Positions 31,392 through 41,975 of a DNA stretch of 64,000 bases are shown here, piece by piece; the first letter of the stretch is position 1, and the number at the start of each line of letters is the position of its first letter. Location: the NCBI RefSeq assembly GCF_000210295.1, contig NC_026743.1:3162001-3226000 (forward strand), given 5' to 3'. Origin of the DNA: Trypanosoma brucei gambiense DAL972. Taxonomy: Eukaryota; Euglenozoa; Kinetoplastea; Trypanosomatida; Trypanosomatidae. The translations under genes and the position numbers were made by a program. The notes beneath the pieces are model-generated. The model did not search any database and had not been told where the DNA came from. It worked only from the letters and a program-made list of their open reading frames with translations.

Positions 31392-34300
31392 TACTTGCAC
31401 TCTGACAGAGCAAAAAAAAAAAAGAAAAGAAAAAATAGGAATAAATGCGCGGTTGACATGCTGCTGCAGTGAGTCAGTGAGTAGCGCAGAAATACACAAA
31501 AATTGTCAGTTTGATATAACGGCCTACGAAGTGAAACATTCAAAAAAGGTAGGACCGATACACGACGCGATACCAGGTATATTCACCTCTCAGAGGCAGT
31601 GCAATAATGGGTAATATTTAAAAATAGAAAAAGAGATTATAAGGCAGAAGCACCAATAGTTTAGAAAACCTCGCGGCAACAAACTAGCAACATCACATCC
31701 TTTACGTATAAGCGACGCCACTCCAATACCTAATACAAGCCTTCATTTCACAAGGGTGACCTCGGAGAAACTCCCACAGGTGTTGACGTGGAAGCACTAA
31801 GGGGAAAGGGAGGCGACACTACTTGAAACACAGACCCTCTCCATACCAGTGTACTGTCATCACACTTGTGCGTAACATTAAGCCAGAAACACATACGATA
31901 ATTGCGTGACAGTATTAACGTTCTGATCGAGTGTGAAAGACGTAAATAAAACGGGCGATGCACTAATATCAGCAACAAATGAATGTTATCCGTCCTATAC
32001 GCGAGGAAATTTTGCTACCGAAGCTGACGCAACACCAACGCCCAATAGCAGACCAAAGATCAACACCAGCCAGTATTATCCCTGGGATTGTTGAGCGCTA
32101 GCCCACCCAGGCCAATGAGACAACACGCGTCCGCACCCCCACCCTTTTTTGACGCGGCAGTAAACACTGCCTTCCGCGGAAAAGCACAACTCCTGTACAA
32201 TGTGGGTAACCACTTGAAGTGAAAACACCTACGCTGGGCAAGGGCTGGTGAAGCTCCACTCGCACTTCTACCACGTAGGAGTGCAACCCTGACAACCCCC
32301 TGAGGGGGCGTCGGGCACACCCGTGGCTCTACTGGCCACAGCATCAGAGGGACAGGGTCGACCCCACGACGAACCAGTCGACTCTGGTGAAGGTGCTCCG
32401 GGGAAGCAGGGTCACCTCCTGCCCTTCTGTGGAATACGAGCTCCGACGGTGGAAGAGAAGAAAATCACTTTAAACACACAGGTCTCCAGCACATAACCCC
32501 TGATAGCTACGCAAGCAAAGGTAGAGTGGGCGGTTTCAGCACCGAAAGCAGGGGTACCGCAGAGGGTCCAATGTGCTCGGGAGGGTTGGAAAGGACGATC
32601 ACCGGGGCGACGCCCAGCAATGCAGGAACGGATCTTGGTTCAGGCCATGTGGCCCGAGAGCACCCTGCCCCTGCGAACCGCGAATCATAAAGAACATAGG
32701 TCGGCATGCCAATGGGAAAGTAAGAATCGGCAGTGCGGTGGCAGCCAGACGAAACAAAAAAATGAAGGAGGTGGAAACGGAGCGACACAACGCGGAGCAC
32801 AGAGGACTGAAGCGTTATGGTGGACCACCCCGCGCCAAATCAACCGGATCACAGTCTGGTAGCTTTTGATGTCACCGTTGGCCGCCGTATTTGGGGAGCA
32901 CACCAGGCTTCTGCACGGCATTATGTCAGGCAAAGAAAAGGGCGGCCCAGCCACGACCCCATGAACAGGCCCATGCAAAGATAAAGGAACGGCTCAGGAC
33001 TTCGCTTAACTGTTTGAACAGTACCAACGGAGCAAAAAACCCAGTCATCCGAGGGGTGGCAGCACCGGGCGTCCCACGGGAAAGGAGCAGGACGATCTCC
33101 AGCACAGGAGAGGAAAGTATCAAATCCAGAGAACGATGCAGAAAGGCGCCTCGGGGGGAGGGATGAGGGGAAAATGTCCCGGAAGAGAAGCCATAAAACA
33201 CGTACGAAGCAGCCTTCAATGGAAGGGAGGGCGGCGTCTTTCAGTTGCCTCCACCGTTGAGAAACAGCTGGGAACCACACGGCGTCTGTGTATGCCCAAA
33301 GAGCTGGCTTAAGCACAGAGCCCATGACGAATGGGACTGCACCAGTAAAAAGGCAACAGATGCAGATGTTAGAAAGGATGTGCCGAGAGGAACCGACGAA
33401 AACGCATCTACTGAACAGCAGCGAGGATGCTAGACGCCAAAGAAGCGACGCCGAAATTGTTTCCGTACGACCGAGTCGATGTTGGCAGTGTGGGAACGAC
33501 CTACTGGATCGACAGCGGGTTAGGTTGACGTATGCTTCAAGGATTAAAAAAAAATTGCTTGACTTCGTTTTGGCATGCGCAAAAACAATCAACCGAAGTC
33601 CACAATTCAGAAAGGGACCGGGGAAGGGAGAGCGTGGGGGGACTATAGTACGGCCAAATGCACAAACGAGAGAACCTGGTGCGAAATGCCCACACACGCA
33701 TCAAGTAACGCCGAACACTGCCATGCGCAAAACGTTTGGGCGACTGGCAGCCAGGAGTTTTTTTAACTTGATTGATTGTCTGTTACGAAAAAGTAAAAAG
33801 CGCTATCGCTTACGGCACTCACCGACAAACTGCACAGCTCAGTTTCTTGGAAACGTAATCACGAGCAGAACACCACAGTGAGTTGCCGTTGTGCGACCAT
33901 AAACTTTTCATATGCGTTCGGTTCCGTGAACCATGGATTGGACTGCCCCCGCCCCTCGTGGAGCTCGCCGCCGATTCAAATACCTTCCAATCGATAAGCA
34001 AGTTTTTGTCACACATCACGACCATGTAGCGTTCCCCCTCGCAGGCTACAGGGCACCCGAAACATCACGGGTACGTTGCAAGAAGCACGGGCAGCGTGGT
34101 ACAAAATGTGCGGACCACACCCGTAACGAGACCGAAACCTGAAAACACCGGCACGCGCAGCCCACCCTCCGACAAAGTTGCTGGCTGCCTCTCCACCCAA
34201 AAATAAAAATAACGTGCACCAACTATCCTGAAGATGTTGCGGCGGCAGGTGCCGGCTCTCATAGCACATATAATGAATGAGGTGGGAGGTACCCCTTCCG

Positions 34301-36911
34301 CTGCCCAATGGCGCCGAAGATGGGGAGGGACTTTCTGTTTGAGTTCCCCACCTACAGGAAGCAGTTGCGGCGGATGGCCAACAAGGGCCGCTTTCAAGTG
34401 CAGAAAGAAAAATAATTCCCCTCGTCACACTCCGGAGGTGATGGCATTGGTGACCGACCTTGTTCCACTCGGTGGTGGACGCTCTGCCGCCCTCGAGAAG
34501 AAAATATTAGAGTGCGTGCATGCGATTCACTTTCGGTAAGCACAAGCGGCAACGGGACTGGATCACAAGGTCGAATAAGTTTGGTACCCCCGAAGGCGGT
34601 TGCAACCTCAGAGTAGTTCCTTTTTGCTTCACTTTCTCCTTTTCCGTCGTTTGAGGGAAGGCGAACTTCCGCGACGGTTGGCGAGCAGAGTGGGGTCTAC
34701 ACTCATTCCCATAGTGCTTCCCCGACGCGCTGACAACGATCTACGGTGACACGGTGCTGCGCTTGCCAACAAACTAGGGTAAAGGAACTGTGCTTGAAAA
34801 ATGATTGGCAACTAAAGGCTATTTTCCTAGAGGCCTCTTGCCGGAACTTGCGGGCGCGAAGTGGTGTGCAGTTGGCGGGATGAGCCCCCGGAAAAGGCGC
34901 ACACTTCCAAGCATGTCGTCCTTTTAGGCGCCGGCCTTGCGACCACACCCTCAAACGTTGCTCCGCGTTGTGCTTGTGCGCGTTTCGGTGACCTTGGTGG
35001 TCGTGATCTAAACAAAAGTGTACAATAAGAGTAAATTCTGGCGTATGTTGAGTGTGCCGCTTCCGGCACCTTTTTCATGCACTCTGGTGACGTTTTCCAC
35101 CGCATCGGGAGTGGGATGCGCAATGAAGGTGGCAACGGTGGAAAGCGCTGCGAAGAGGATTGGGGTAGAGGAAGTGCCAGAGGGATACGACGAAGGAATA
35201 AGAAAATGAGGCTCTGCCTAGTTCAAGAAACGGACCCGACATGGGATGAAAAGTGTACAAGTGGTGGCGGGATAAAGGAACACGGGAACGCCGAAGATGA
35301 CGGGCTGCACAGGGAAGGGAGGAGCAGATGGTGGGGAAACCGCATGAACTTACCACCCTTCAATTTTCACAGCCACGTGGCGGGCTCCGGTGGGGTTGGG
35401 AGGGGCAAGGGGGATGGGGAATAAATATCGCAGAATTACCGCACCCCTCGTCCTGGATGAATCCGGTTCCTTGGCCACGTTGGAACGTTGAACCGAATAG
35501 ACCGTGTAAACTGCGCGCCATCAGGCGGCTCGAGGCTACAGCACTTTCAAACACAGCGAAAGTGGCGATCCCGAAGCAGACAAGGGATTTGTTCTGCAAG
35601 GAATAAAAGGAATTCCACACCTCGTTACACAAAGTGGCGTCTCCACCTTCCACACCCGGGGAAAGTAACTTTGGGGCGCCGGAGCATCACTGCTTTTGCG
35701 CTGCCTCAGTTCCACCCGCTTTCTCACAACGTCTCCGTGGTGAACATATTTCGTAACCCGCTATCCTTGCTGATGCTCACAGCTGCATCGGCCTCCGAAG
35801 GATGGAGGTTGGAATGGGCTGTTGTAAACTCTCCTCCGTCTGTAGGGTCCCAAATTCGGAAGGATTGAAGTCTCAATGGTCTGACCCAACGTAATATCTG
35901 CATATGCCCCTTCGGTGATTTAGCGGCACATTGGGTAGGAGAGACTGATTGGACGACTACAAGCTCCAGCCAACGAATTCGATTGGATTTGGTGGCCGTA
36001 AGGGCTCTAACTGCCTGGAACAATTGCTTTAGAGGGCTTTTTGGGAAAATGCCTCCCTAACCCCAACGACATCAAACTACGCACGGGGAGGGGGAAACTA
36101 TTTACGGCGAAAGCGGGCTCGAGAGTCACTGGCTTTGCGAATAGCAGTTCACACCTGCCCTGCGGATGTGCATGATTTGGTGGGAAAGGTGGAAAGTTGG
36201 AAATGCTGCCACTATGCGGTTCGAGGGTCAGGAGGATCCGCTGTCATATGATCAAGTGATGTGTCTGAGAAGGAGGGAGAAGGGGAAGGGGATGCCAGAA
36301 AGGCCGATTCGCCGCGGCCCACGCGCTGCAACATGAGAACTCTTTGCTTAAACAGCGTGGGACCCGCAGTGAGAAAGTATGGTGGGAGGGTGGGTTTTGG
36401 TTTTTCCAACTTCCTGCGAAGAGATCGACCGTTACAACTTTGTGTCAATCCATCTGGTGCCGACCTACTCTTATTAACATTTCCGCCGTTTCGGTTTGTC
36501 CTCACTACTTCTGATGAGAGAACAACCGCAAAGGGCATTGACTACGCTCCAAATGAAAGATAATTAAAAAAGAGAGCACAGGGAGAATGAAATGCAGCGA
36601 CGGGCACTGTGCGGAACAACCGCCACTGCCGCATTCGTACCAATATATGCGTAATTTGAGCAATGCTACTCCAGTGGAAGGATGAAGGGAGGGGAGAAGG
36701 TTTGTTCCCCACCACCTCCACCGGTCCGTTACTCAAACACAACGTCCCGAGGACAGCTATGTTTGAAAGTAAGAAAATGTCGATAAATGGGGTTAGATGG
36801 ATCTTAACAACACATAAAGAAATAAATTACGGGGGAATAGGAACTGGAGCATTAGTCCCAGCCAAATACCCCCATATCGTCACCCCTTTCCTTCATCCCC
36901 CGCAGTACTTC
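31392..36911. other. 5.5-kb gene-free island, possible degenerate retroposon
   Basis: This is the largest interval without an intact gene. Composition changes: the plus strand becomes purine-rich and more GC-balanced than the T/C-rich spacers elsewhere. Many short plus-strand frames abut one another with stops between. In plus-strand translation around 35480-36030 I see segments that weakly recall an APE-type retroposon endonuclease. Examples are a VVNIFRNP-like strand, then CPFGDLAAHWVGETDW, where a GDxNAHHxxW motif would be expected, and then QRIRLDLV. Trypanosomes carry such decayed ingi-related elements (DIREs). I cannot define ends, poly-A tail or target-site duplication, so the element call stays tentative. 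Confidence 0.35.
31402..31437 (-). promoter_or_regulatory. Trans-splice acceptor of the MSP-repeat gene
   Basis: The minus strand reads a long T-rich tract (complement of 31411-31435), then GCTCTGTCAG, then about ten bases to the ATG at 31391. This matches a spliced-leader acceptor with a very short 5' untranslated region and shows that the upstream part of the open frame is not translated. Confidence 0.65.
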
Positions 36912-38060
36912 TCATACCCGAGGTGGAATGAGTGACTCGGAGGGGCCGAGATACTTCACCCCACACCCGACAGGGGACTGCAGTAACATCTCAAACGGCT
37001 TCTTCGGGTGGTCAATCAGCTCCTTATATTCGTCGGGAAGCGATACAACCTTGACTTTCTCAAGTAACTCGCGGTCTCCGAAGAAAAACTTCTCGAATGG
37101 TGTTGGGAAGTGCTCCATGAGCATAGCCACGGCTTCAGGAAGGTCCTCCTTAAGAACAAACAAGAAACAGTTCGCCCCGGCATCGAAGGTGTAAGCCAGT
37201 GCTGTGCGGCCCTTCTTCGCATTGTAGGCTTTCACGAGGCGGATCATCGCGTAGCTGTCCTCCGTCGCATACGTAATCTTCGGTTCGGTGGTCGCGCATA
37301 TCTCCTGCAGGTCGTCCGATTCAAGCATTGCAATCTCTGCAAAGGTTGCGAAATCCCTCGCCTTTATAGCTCTCGAGGCAATTTTCATGCGCTCCGGTAC
37401 GGTTTCTGAGATGCGCTTCTTCATCAAAGGCGACGTTTTGAGGGACTGCTGCATGCCCTTGGTGCTGGAGACATCCTTCTGTGCCCCTTTAAGGACAGCG
37501 CACATTACCTGTATCTCGGGCCAATGCGTTTCGTCAACAAATTGTGTGGCCACACAGTCGCTACCATCAGGTTTCTCCCCCTTGTTCCATATAACGAAAC
37601 CCCCAAAGGCACTGCGGCAGGCGCTGCCAGATCCAAGGCGAGCAAGCATTGAGACGTTAGTGGTGGACTTGAAAGCACGGATGAGCGCCGCCGACATGGC
37701 GCAGTAGCCGCTAGCGGAAGAGGCCATCCCAGCGGCAGTTGGGAAGTTGTTCTCCGATACGATGTTCACCTTTTTGTTTTTCAGGTCTTCGGGGCATGTG
37801 CTCCTGAGATGAAGGAGCATCGACTGGACCCGTGGAGTCTTTCCCACATCAACCTCGGTGCCGTTCAGTCGAAACGTGTCTGTCTCGATGTCGTCCCTGA
37901 GTTCCACGGAGGTTTTGCTACGAAACGGGCTTGCGGAGAGCGTGATGCTAAAAGAGTCATTTGTGGGGAGTATCAGCGTCTCTCCACCCTCACGCTTACC
38001 CCAGTACTTGATAAAAGCGATGTTGATGGGTGCCTCGACGGTGACACACTGGTCGGACAT
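36912..38060 (-). CDS. MVD: Mevalonate-diphosphate decarboxylase
   Basis: A 382-residue GHMP-superfamily enzyme that converts mevalonate diphosphate to isopentenyl diphosphate, using ATP and releasing CO2, in the mevalonate pathway to sterols, dolichol and prenyl groups. Family blocks are APINIAFIKYWGKR near the N-terminus, LPTNDSFSITL, the phosphate-binding GMASSASGYCAMSAA, GSGSACRSAFGGFV with the substrate-binding Arg, and YTFDAGANC with the catalytic Asp. All expected key residues are present. The ATG at 38060 begins MSDQCVTVEAP, the usual start; the frame upstream begins with TTG and is hydrophobic. I see no C-terminal SKL-type glycosomal signal (ends IPPRV). Confidence 0.96.
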   Translation of the reverse strand: MSDQCVTVEAPINIAFIKYWGKREGGETLILPTNDSFSITLSASPFRSKTSVELRDDIETDTFRLNGTEVDVGKTPRVQSMLLHLRSTCPEDLKNKKVNIVSENNFPTAAGMASSASGYCAMSAALIRAFKSTTNVSMLARLGSGSACRSAFGGFVIWNKGEKPDGSDCVATQFVDETHWPEIQVMCAVLKGAQKDVSSTKGMQQSLKTSPLMKKRISETVPERMKIASRAIKARDFATFAEIAMLESDDLQEICATTEPKITYATEDSYAMIRLVKAYNAKKGRTALAYTFDAGANCFLFVLKEDLPEAVAMLMEHFPTPFEKFFFGDRELLEKVKVVSLPDEYKELIDHPKKPFEMLLQSPVGCGVKYLGPSESLIPPRV

Positions 38061-38262
38061 AGAGCCGCTTTGCCACGCAGCAATTAATTCTTCCCTCGCT
38101 TTACCTACGCTGAGGTCAGTAAGAAAGGGGAAGTAAGTACTGAGGAGAAAAAGTGATTGAGAAAACAATTTAAAAGCTACAAGCTCCGTTCACATTACGA
38201 TTTCCCCCCTCTTTTTGCGGATAGGAAACGCCACGCCTGGGTCGAATCTGCGACCCGCAATG

Positions 38263-39288
38263 CTAGGCCACACTCTGGCAGGAACGCAAGATGGTGGCCA
38301 CCCTGTTATGTGCGGCGAAGGAGGCTTGTGGTACACTTGGCGGGGTCAGCGGAGCCACCGAGGCCTCAGCCTCCCAACCAAATCCTACAAGAGCCTCTAA
38401 CGCATCTTCGGCATCGGCGTGCTTCTCCGTGCTTTTTGACACCATGCGCCGACCTGTCAGCAGGGCCAACGCAAAGTCGGCATCGTCAGGATGGAACAAC
38501 TCCACGACTGTAGCGAATGAGCCACCGTTGGAAGCAAAACTGAAAGCGTAATCCGCAACGGGACCAACGTGTCTGGTGAGTTTCGATAGCAGCCCCGCGG
38601 GGTCGCAAGTGGACAGCGGCACCGGCACCGCGTTTCGTATCCGTGCGCTCGCTAGTGGGGTATTGCCCTGCACAAAGCCTTCACTAGATGGGCCGCTAAC
38701 GTCGGTGGCTGCCGTTGTTTCACCACGAAGCAGTGCCGTCAACTCTCCATCCGTCTCACGAATGCCTTCCGTCGTCCTCTCCAACGATTCTTGCGCGCGG
38801 CAGTACGACTCCTGGAGCTCCAACAGTCTTTGCAGCAACTCCCCGCCCTCAGCCGCCTGCTCGCTAGTTTCCAACATTTCCGGAATGGCACGTACAAGCA
38901 GCTCATCCATTTGCAAGTCGCGGGGCATCAGGTGGTTCTTTGGGAGATTTGGATTCATTTCCAACTTAGTTTTCTCCTCTTGTACGCCCCCCGCGGCGCC
39001 CTCTAGAGTAGCCACTGCAGCCGTTTGTTTCTTGAACACGTTGGAGTGTATTTCGATGGCATGATTCTTCAGCCGTTCGCCATCAAGGTGGTCTACCGCC
39101 AGCCGCGCCGCTGAACTCTGGTGGAAACGAACCCAGTAAAATGACCGTTGCCGGGAAGCATCGTATCGCATTTTCAACTCATCAATGTCCCCAATAATAC
39201 GCAACCATTCGTGCACATCTTCAGCGAGTACCGCCGAGAGGTCATCAACAAAGACGTGCACAACCCTTGCGTCACCTCGATCGGCCAT
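38263..39288 (-). CDS. Protein with two RRM-like segments and a coiled coil
   Basis: A 341-residue protein. Residues ~8-80 look like a degenerate RRM: VVHVFVDDLS..., then SFYWVRFHQSSAARLAVDHLDGERLKNHAIEIH, with an RNP1-like strand (SFYWVRF) but an atypical RNP2. The middle (~120-185) is Glu/Leu-rich and likely helical. A second possible RRM-like unit spans ~220-285 (CDPAGLLSKLTRHVGPVADYAFSF...FATVVELFHPDDADFALALL). I do not recognise a named family. The ATG at 39288 is the first in frame; the longer frame opens with TTG. It lies 202 bases upstream of the MVD start in transcription order. RNA binding is a reasonable inference only. Confidence 0.78.
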   Translation of the reverse strand: MADRGDARVVHVFVDDLSAVLAEDVHEWLRIIGDIDELKMRYDASRQRSFYWVRFHQSSAARLAVDHLDGERLKNHAIEIHSNVFKKQTAAVATLEGAAGGVQEEKTKLEMNPNLPKNHLMPRDLQMDELLVRAIPEMLETSEQAAEGGELLQRLLELQESYCRAQESLERTTEGIRETDGELTALLRGETTAATDVSGPSSEGFVQGNTPLASARIRNAVPVPLSTCDPAGLLSKLTRHVGPVADYAFSFASNGGSFATVVELFHPDDADFALALLTGRRMVSKSTEKHADAEDALEALVGFGWEAEASVAPLTPPSVPQASFAAHNRVATILRSCQSVA

Positions 39289-39697
39289 TGCTTTCCGGAA
39301 TAGGGAAGGAGAGGGATTGTCGCGCACACGGGCAGGGAGAGGGGCAACAGTTGGTTCACAGAAAGATGTACAGAACAACGGAGGCCCGCAGTACGTGCTC
39401 AAACTGGCATAGGGACAATACGTTTAAGAACACCAAATTGAAATAAAGGAAACAAAAAATAAAATAAAATAAAGGTGATCGTTATGTACCCGATAAAATG
39501 ATGTACTTTATACTATTGCGGAGGATTGGGGGAATGATAAACTTGCCGCTGAGCTACTAAATTTCATGCGTTTTGTGCCAGTTACTCTTACGACAAACGA
39601 TGGCGATTTCGCCGCAGATGCAGTTAAGAAACGATAGTCCTATTTATTTATTGTTAGAAGTGAAAGTATCTCGAAGTATCCCTTCAAGAGAGGAAAG
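39289..39697. other. Intergenic region
   Basis: About 410 bases between the transporter stop and the two-RRM gene. A repeated AAAATA stretch at about 39447-39475 is A-rich on the plus strand and would be a pyrimidine-rich tract on the minus strand. No gene. Confidence 0.5.
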
Positions 39698-41281
39698 CTA
39701 CAAAGTGTCTTTGCTTCTTTCCGCGGGTGTTTGGTCTCCCACCAACCTTCTATCTTCGCTTGCGACTCGGGAGTGAGGTGTACTCGCCTCACGTGACAGT
39801 ATGTAGTAGACGGCAAGCCAGCACGGAATTGCAAGACCGAGGAATGAGAATATCACAAGAAGAGCATTACGCAGCTGATACTTGCTGACGCAGTGTCCAT
39901 CCGTGCTATTACCCGTTTTGTTTATCCACTTGCATAAATTGTCAATGTCGTTTCCGCACTGGGTGTTATTACCATGCGCCGGACATCCTCTCGAGAAGGC
40001 ATTGTCAGAGAGATAACCAGCAAGTGTTGGTGACGGGAAATCGCCTAGCAAGTGAATAAGAAGAACGGAGTAACTCACGGCATATGCCCTTTGATCCCAT
40101 GGGACCACTGTTAGTATTGCTGAGTTAATGGGTGCTGTGACTGCAAAGAGAGTAAACACCGAAACCACCAGAAGCGATGTAAACAGCCAAGTAACTTCCA
40201 TGAACAATGCAGCAAGTCCTGCGGGGACGCTGACGGCAATCATGACGACGCAAAAAAGCTGACACTTCATAGTGCCTGAAGAGCCAAGGCTCCCTCCAAG
40301 TTTGTCCACTACAACGCCTCCGACGATGGATCCAATGATACCGGTAAGTGCTGTGGTACCGCCCATGATCATTGATGCCGTCATGTTGGTAAGCTCCATC
40401 GGCCCATCAACTAGAAAAGGTATTGACCATACCGAGAGGCCGCCGATTACGAAGCAGTACATTGCGTAACCGAAGACAACAAGGAGATACCGTGCGTTCG
40501 TGAAAATGTGAAAAGTGGCCTTATGTATCGGGAGGTATTCGTTGTCGCGTTTCTGGCGCATGTTGTATCGTTTGGGGAGGAATACGATAAGTAGCAAAAT
40601 CGGAATGGCGGCGATCGCAAGGGAGAGAAAGGTTACACGCCAGCCCTCCAGACCCCCTACGGAACCATACGCACCCATCACACCACCAGCAGCCATACCA
40701 ACCGCTGTCCCGACGGGGATCATAGAGTAGAACGTGCCTATCCACGATGTCCGTGACTCGGGCGGTGCAATGGCATCAATCACCGTCACTGTGAAACCAA
40801 CAAAGGCGGCCTCTCCCACCCCATCAAAGATTCTGCAGGCGAGAAGGAACTCATACGAGCGTGCCAGGCCGGTTCCAACTAAAGCAGCAGCCCACGCAAT
40901 GATGCCTACGGCGATGATCCACTTGGATTGTACGACACCTCCGAGCCCAGCGAACAGAGGACAGGCGACCATGAAGCCAATCATGAAGCCTGAGAAAAGC
41001 AAGCCGGCCTTCGTATCCGTCAGAACATTCGATGACCCCGCGATGGTCGGATCACCCTTAATGACGACTAAACAACCGGCAATGGCTCCGCGGTCGTAAT
41101 ACGTGACGAAGTTGAGAAGCGTGAAGATGGAAAGAACAATGCGAGGTGTCATGAGCCGCCCCCACCGTGATACAGGTTCCTCGGCAGTAGGATCAACCTC
41201 CTCAGGTGTAGTTTGCACTTCTTCATGTTCGTTCGTTTCGTGGGGATCGTTCCTTTGCGTTTTATCTTCGGAAGCCATCAT
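39698..41281 (-). CDS. Spinster-type MFS transporter
   Basis: A 527-residue polytopic membrane protein with about twelve hydrophobic helices, and an acidic hydrophilic N-terminus of ~40 residues (many Glu, Thr, Pro). The first helix contains LLNFVTYYDRGAIAG, close to the Spinster signature NxxxYxDR. Later blocks include CRIFDGVGEAAFVGFTVTVIDAIAPPESRTSWIGTFYSMIPVGTAVG, as in Spinster/SPNS lipid transporters. A loop between late helices has several Cys and Asn-Xaa-Thr/Ser sites (NNT, NKT, NST), so it is probably lumenal or extracellular. Substrate cannot be read; SPNS relatives carry lysophospholipids or sphingosine-1-phosphate. MM at the start gives two adjacent ATGs. Confidence 0.92.
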   Translation of the reverse strand: MMASEDKTQRNDPHETNEHEEVQTTPEEVDPTAEEPVSRWGRLMTPRIVLSIFTLLNFVTYYDRGAIAGCLVVIKGDPTIAGSSNVLTDTKAGLLFSGFMIGFMVACPLFAGLGGVVQSKWIIAVGIIAWAAALVGTGLARSYEFLLACRIFDGVGEAAFVGFTVTVIDAIAPPESRTSWIGTFYSMIPVGTAVGMAAGGVMGAYGSVGGLEGWRVTFLSLAIAAIPILLLIVFLPKRYNMRQKRDNEYLPIHKATFHIFTNARYLLVVFGYAMYCFVIGGLSVWSIPFLVDGPMELTNMTASMIMGGTTALTGIIGSIVGGVVVDKLGGSLGSSGTMKCQLFCVVMIAVSVPAGLAALFMEVTWLFTSLLVVSVFTLFAVTAPINSAILTVVPWDQRAYAVSYSVLLIHLLGDFPSPTLAGYLSDNAFSRGCPAHGNNTQCGNDIDNLCKWINKTGNSTDGHCVSKYQLRNALLVIFSFLGLAIPCWLAVYYILSREASTPHSRVASEDRRLVGDQTPAERSKDTL

Positions 41282-41555
41282 TCACTACTGTAGTCGAAAA
41301 AAGAGGCGGGGTATGGGAGGCTTTGTCCGCTGCTTAGCGGTAAGCGTAGCAATGGATTGAAACAAATGAGAGGGCGAGGTGGGTGTTGTGTGAAAGGCGT
41401 GGCGCCTTGCTTTCACTTTCTGTTAATAAGCGGTTTGCACAAATGAATCTAAGTGTGTTGTTTATCAACAACTAAAGGAAATAAATAAGTCACGAACGAA
41501 TAACATAAAGGGAAGCTCCCATGAACTTGAAAGAATTATCTGTCAGTTGGGCAGG

Positions 41556-41975
41556 TCAGCAGCCTGTGATCCCTCTCAGTGCATGTAGGGCAGAGACAAC
41601 ACGGTGTGTTGGAGGGAGAATGTCAACCAGAGCCCAGGCAGCACGCGCCCACTCACCCTGCTTTTCTGTATTGTTGATGTGAAGATAGAAGACGGAATTG
41701 TTCCACGCCTCGACCGTAAAATATTCCAAAAGGAGTAGGGCGAAAGCGGAGGAGTTATTGGCGGTTACGCCCCTTTCCCCAACCGCACCGTAGCGCCCAA
41801 GAAAGGTGCCGACGGTAATACCCATCACGGGAAGAGAAAGGAAACTCATGAGGTGCTGCAGTACGCACATTTGCTCTTTTCTGTCGGATCCCAAAGTGAA
41901 GGCTTTGTACAGGCAAGAGAGGTTCTTTGTAAGGGTTTCAGCAACCGCTTCCTCTTCACCCGCTTGGGTGAGCAT
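41556..41975 (-). CDS. Hypothetical protein, 139 aa, possibly the end of a broken gene
   Basis: A 139-residue frame with an ATG at 41975 and a stop seven codons before it. It has two mildly hydrophobic stretches, near SFLSLPVMGITVGTFLG and FALLLLEYF, and a helical C-terminus (WARAAWALVDILPPTHRVVSALHALRG). No family recognised. A second minus-strand frame (about 42211-41846) overlaps it and continues upstream with a zinc-finger-like Cys/His pattern but has no ATG before that pattern. The two frames may be parts of one gene split by a frameshift, or the short ORF may be complete. Confidence 0.55.
   Translation of the reverse strand: MLTQAGEEEAVAETLTKNLSCLYKAFTLGSDRKEQMCVLQHLMSFLSLPVMGITVGTFLGRYGAVGERGVTANNSSAFALLLLEYFTVEAWNNSVFYLHINNTEKQGEWARAAWALVDILPPTHRVVSALHALRGITGC

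Noticed and set aside
32921..33697. 258-codon minus-strand frame in the gene-free island
   Set aside because: Phe/Ser/Cys/Arg-rich composition with no domain; overlaps equally long plus-strand frames, as expected of GC-balanced non-coding or decayed sequence.
33288..33881. 197-codon plus-strand frame in the gene-free island
   Set aside because: No motif recognised; could be retroposon debris, but not supportable as a gene.
38235..38290. tRNA-like TPsiC/B-box resemblance (GGTCGAATC near 38241)
   Set aside because: The stem-loop lacks the invariant TTC loop and no matching acceptor or anticodon arm is found; it overlaps the 3' end of a coding region.
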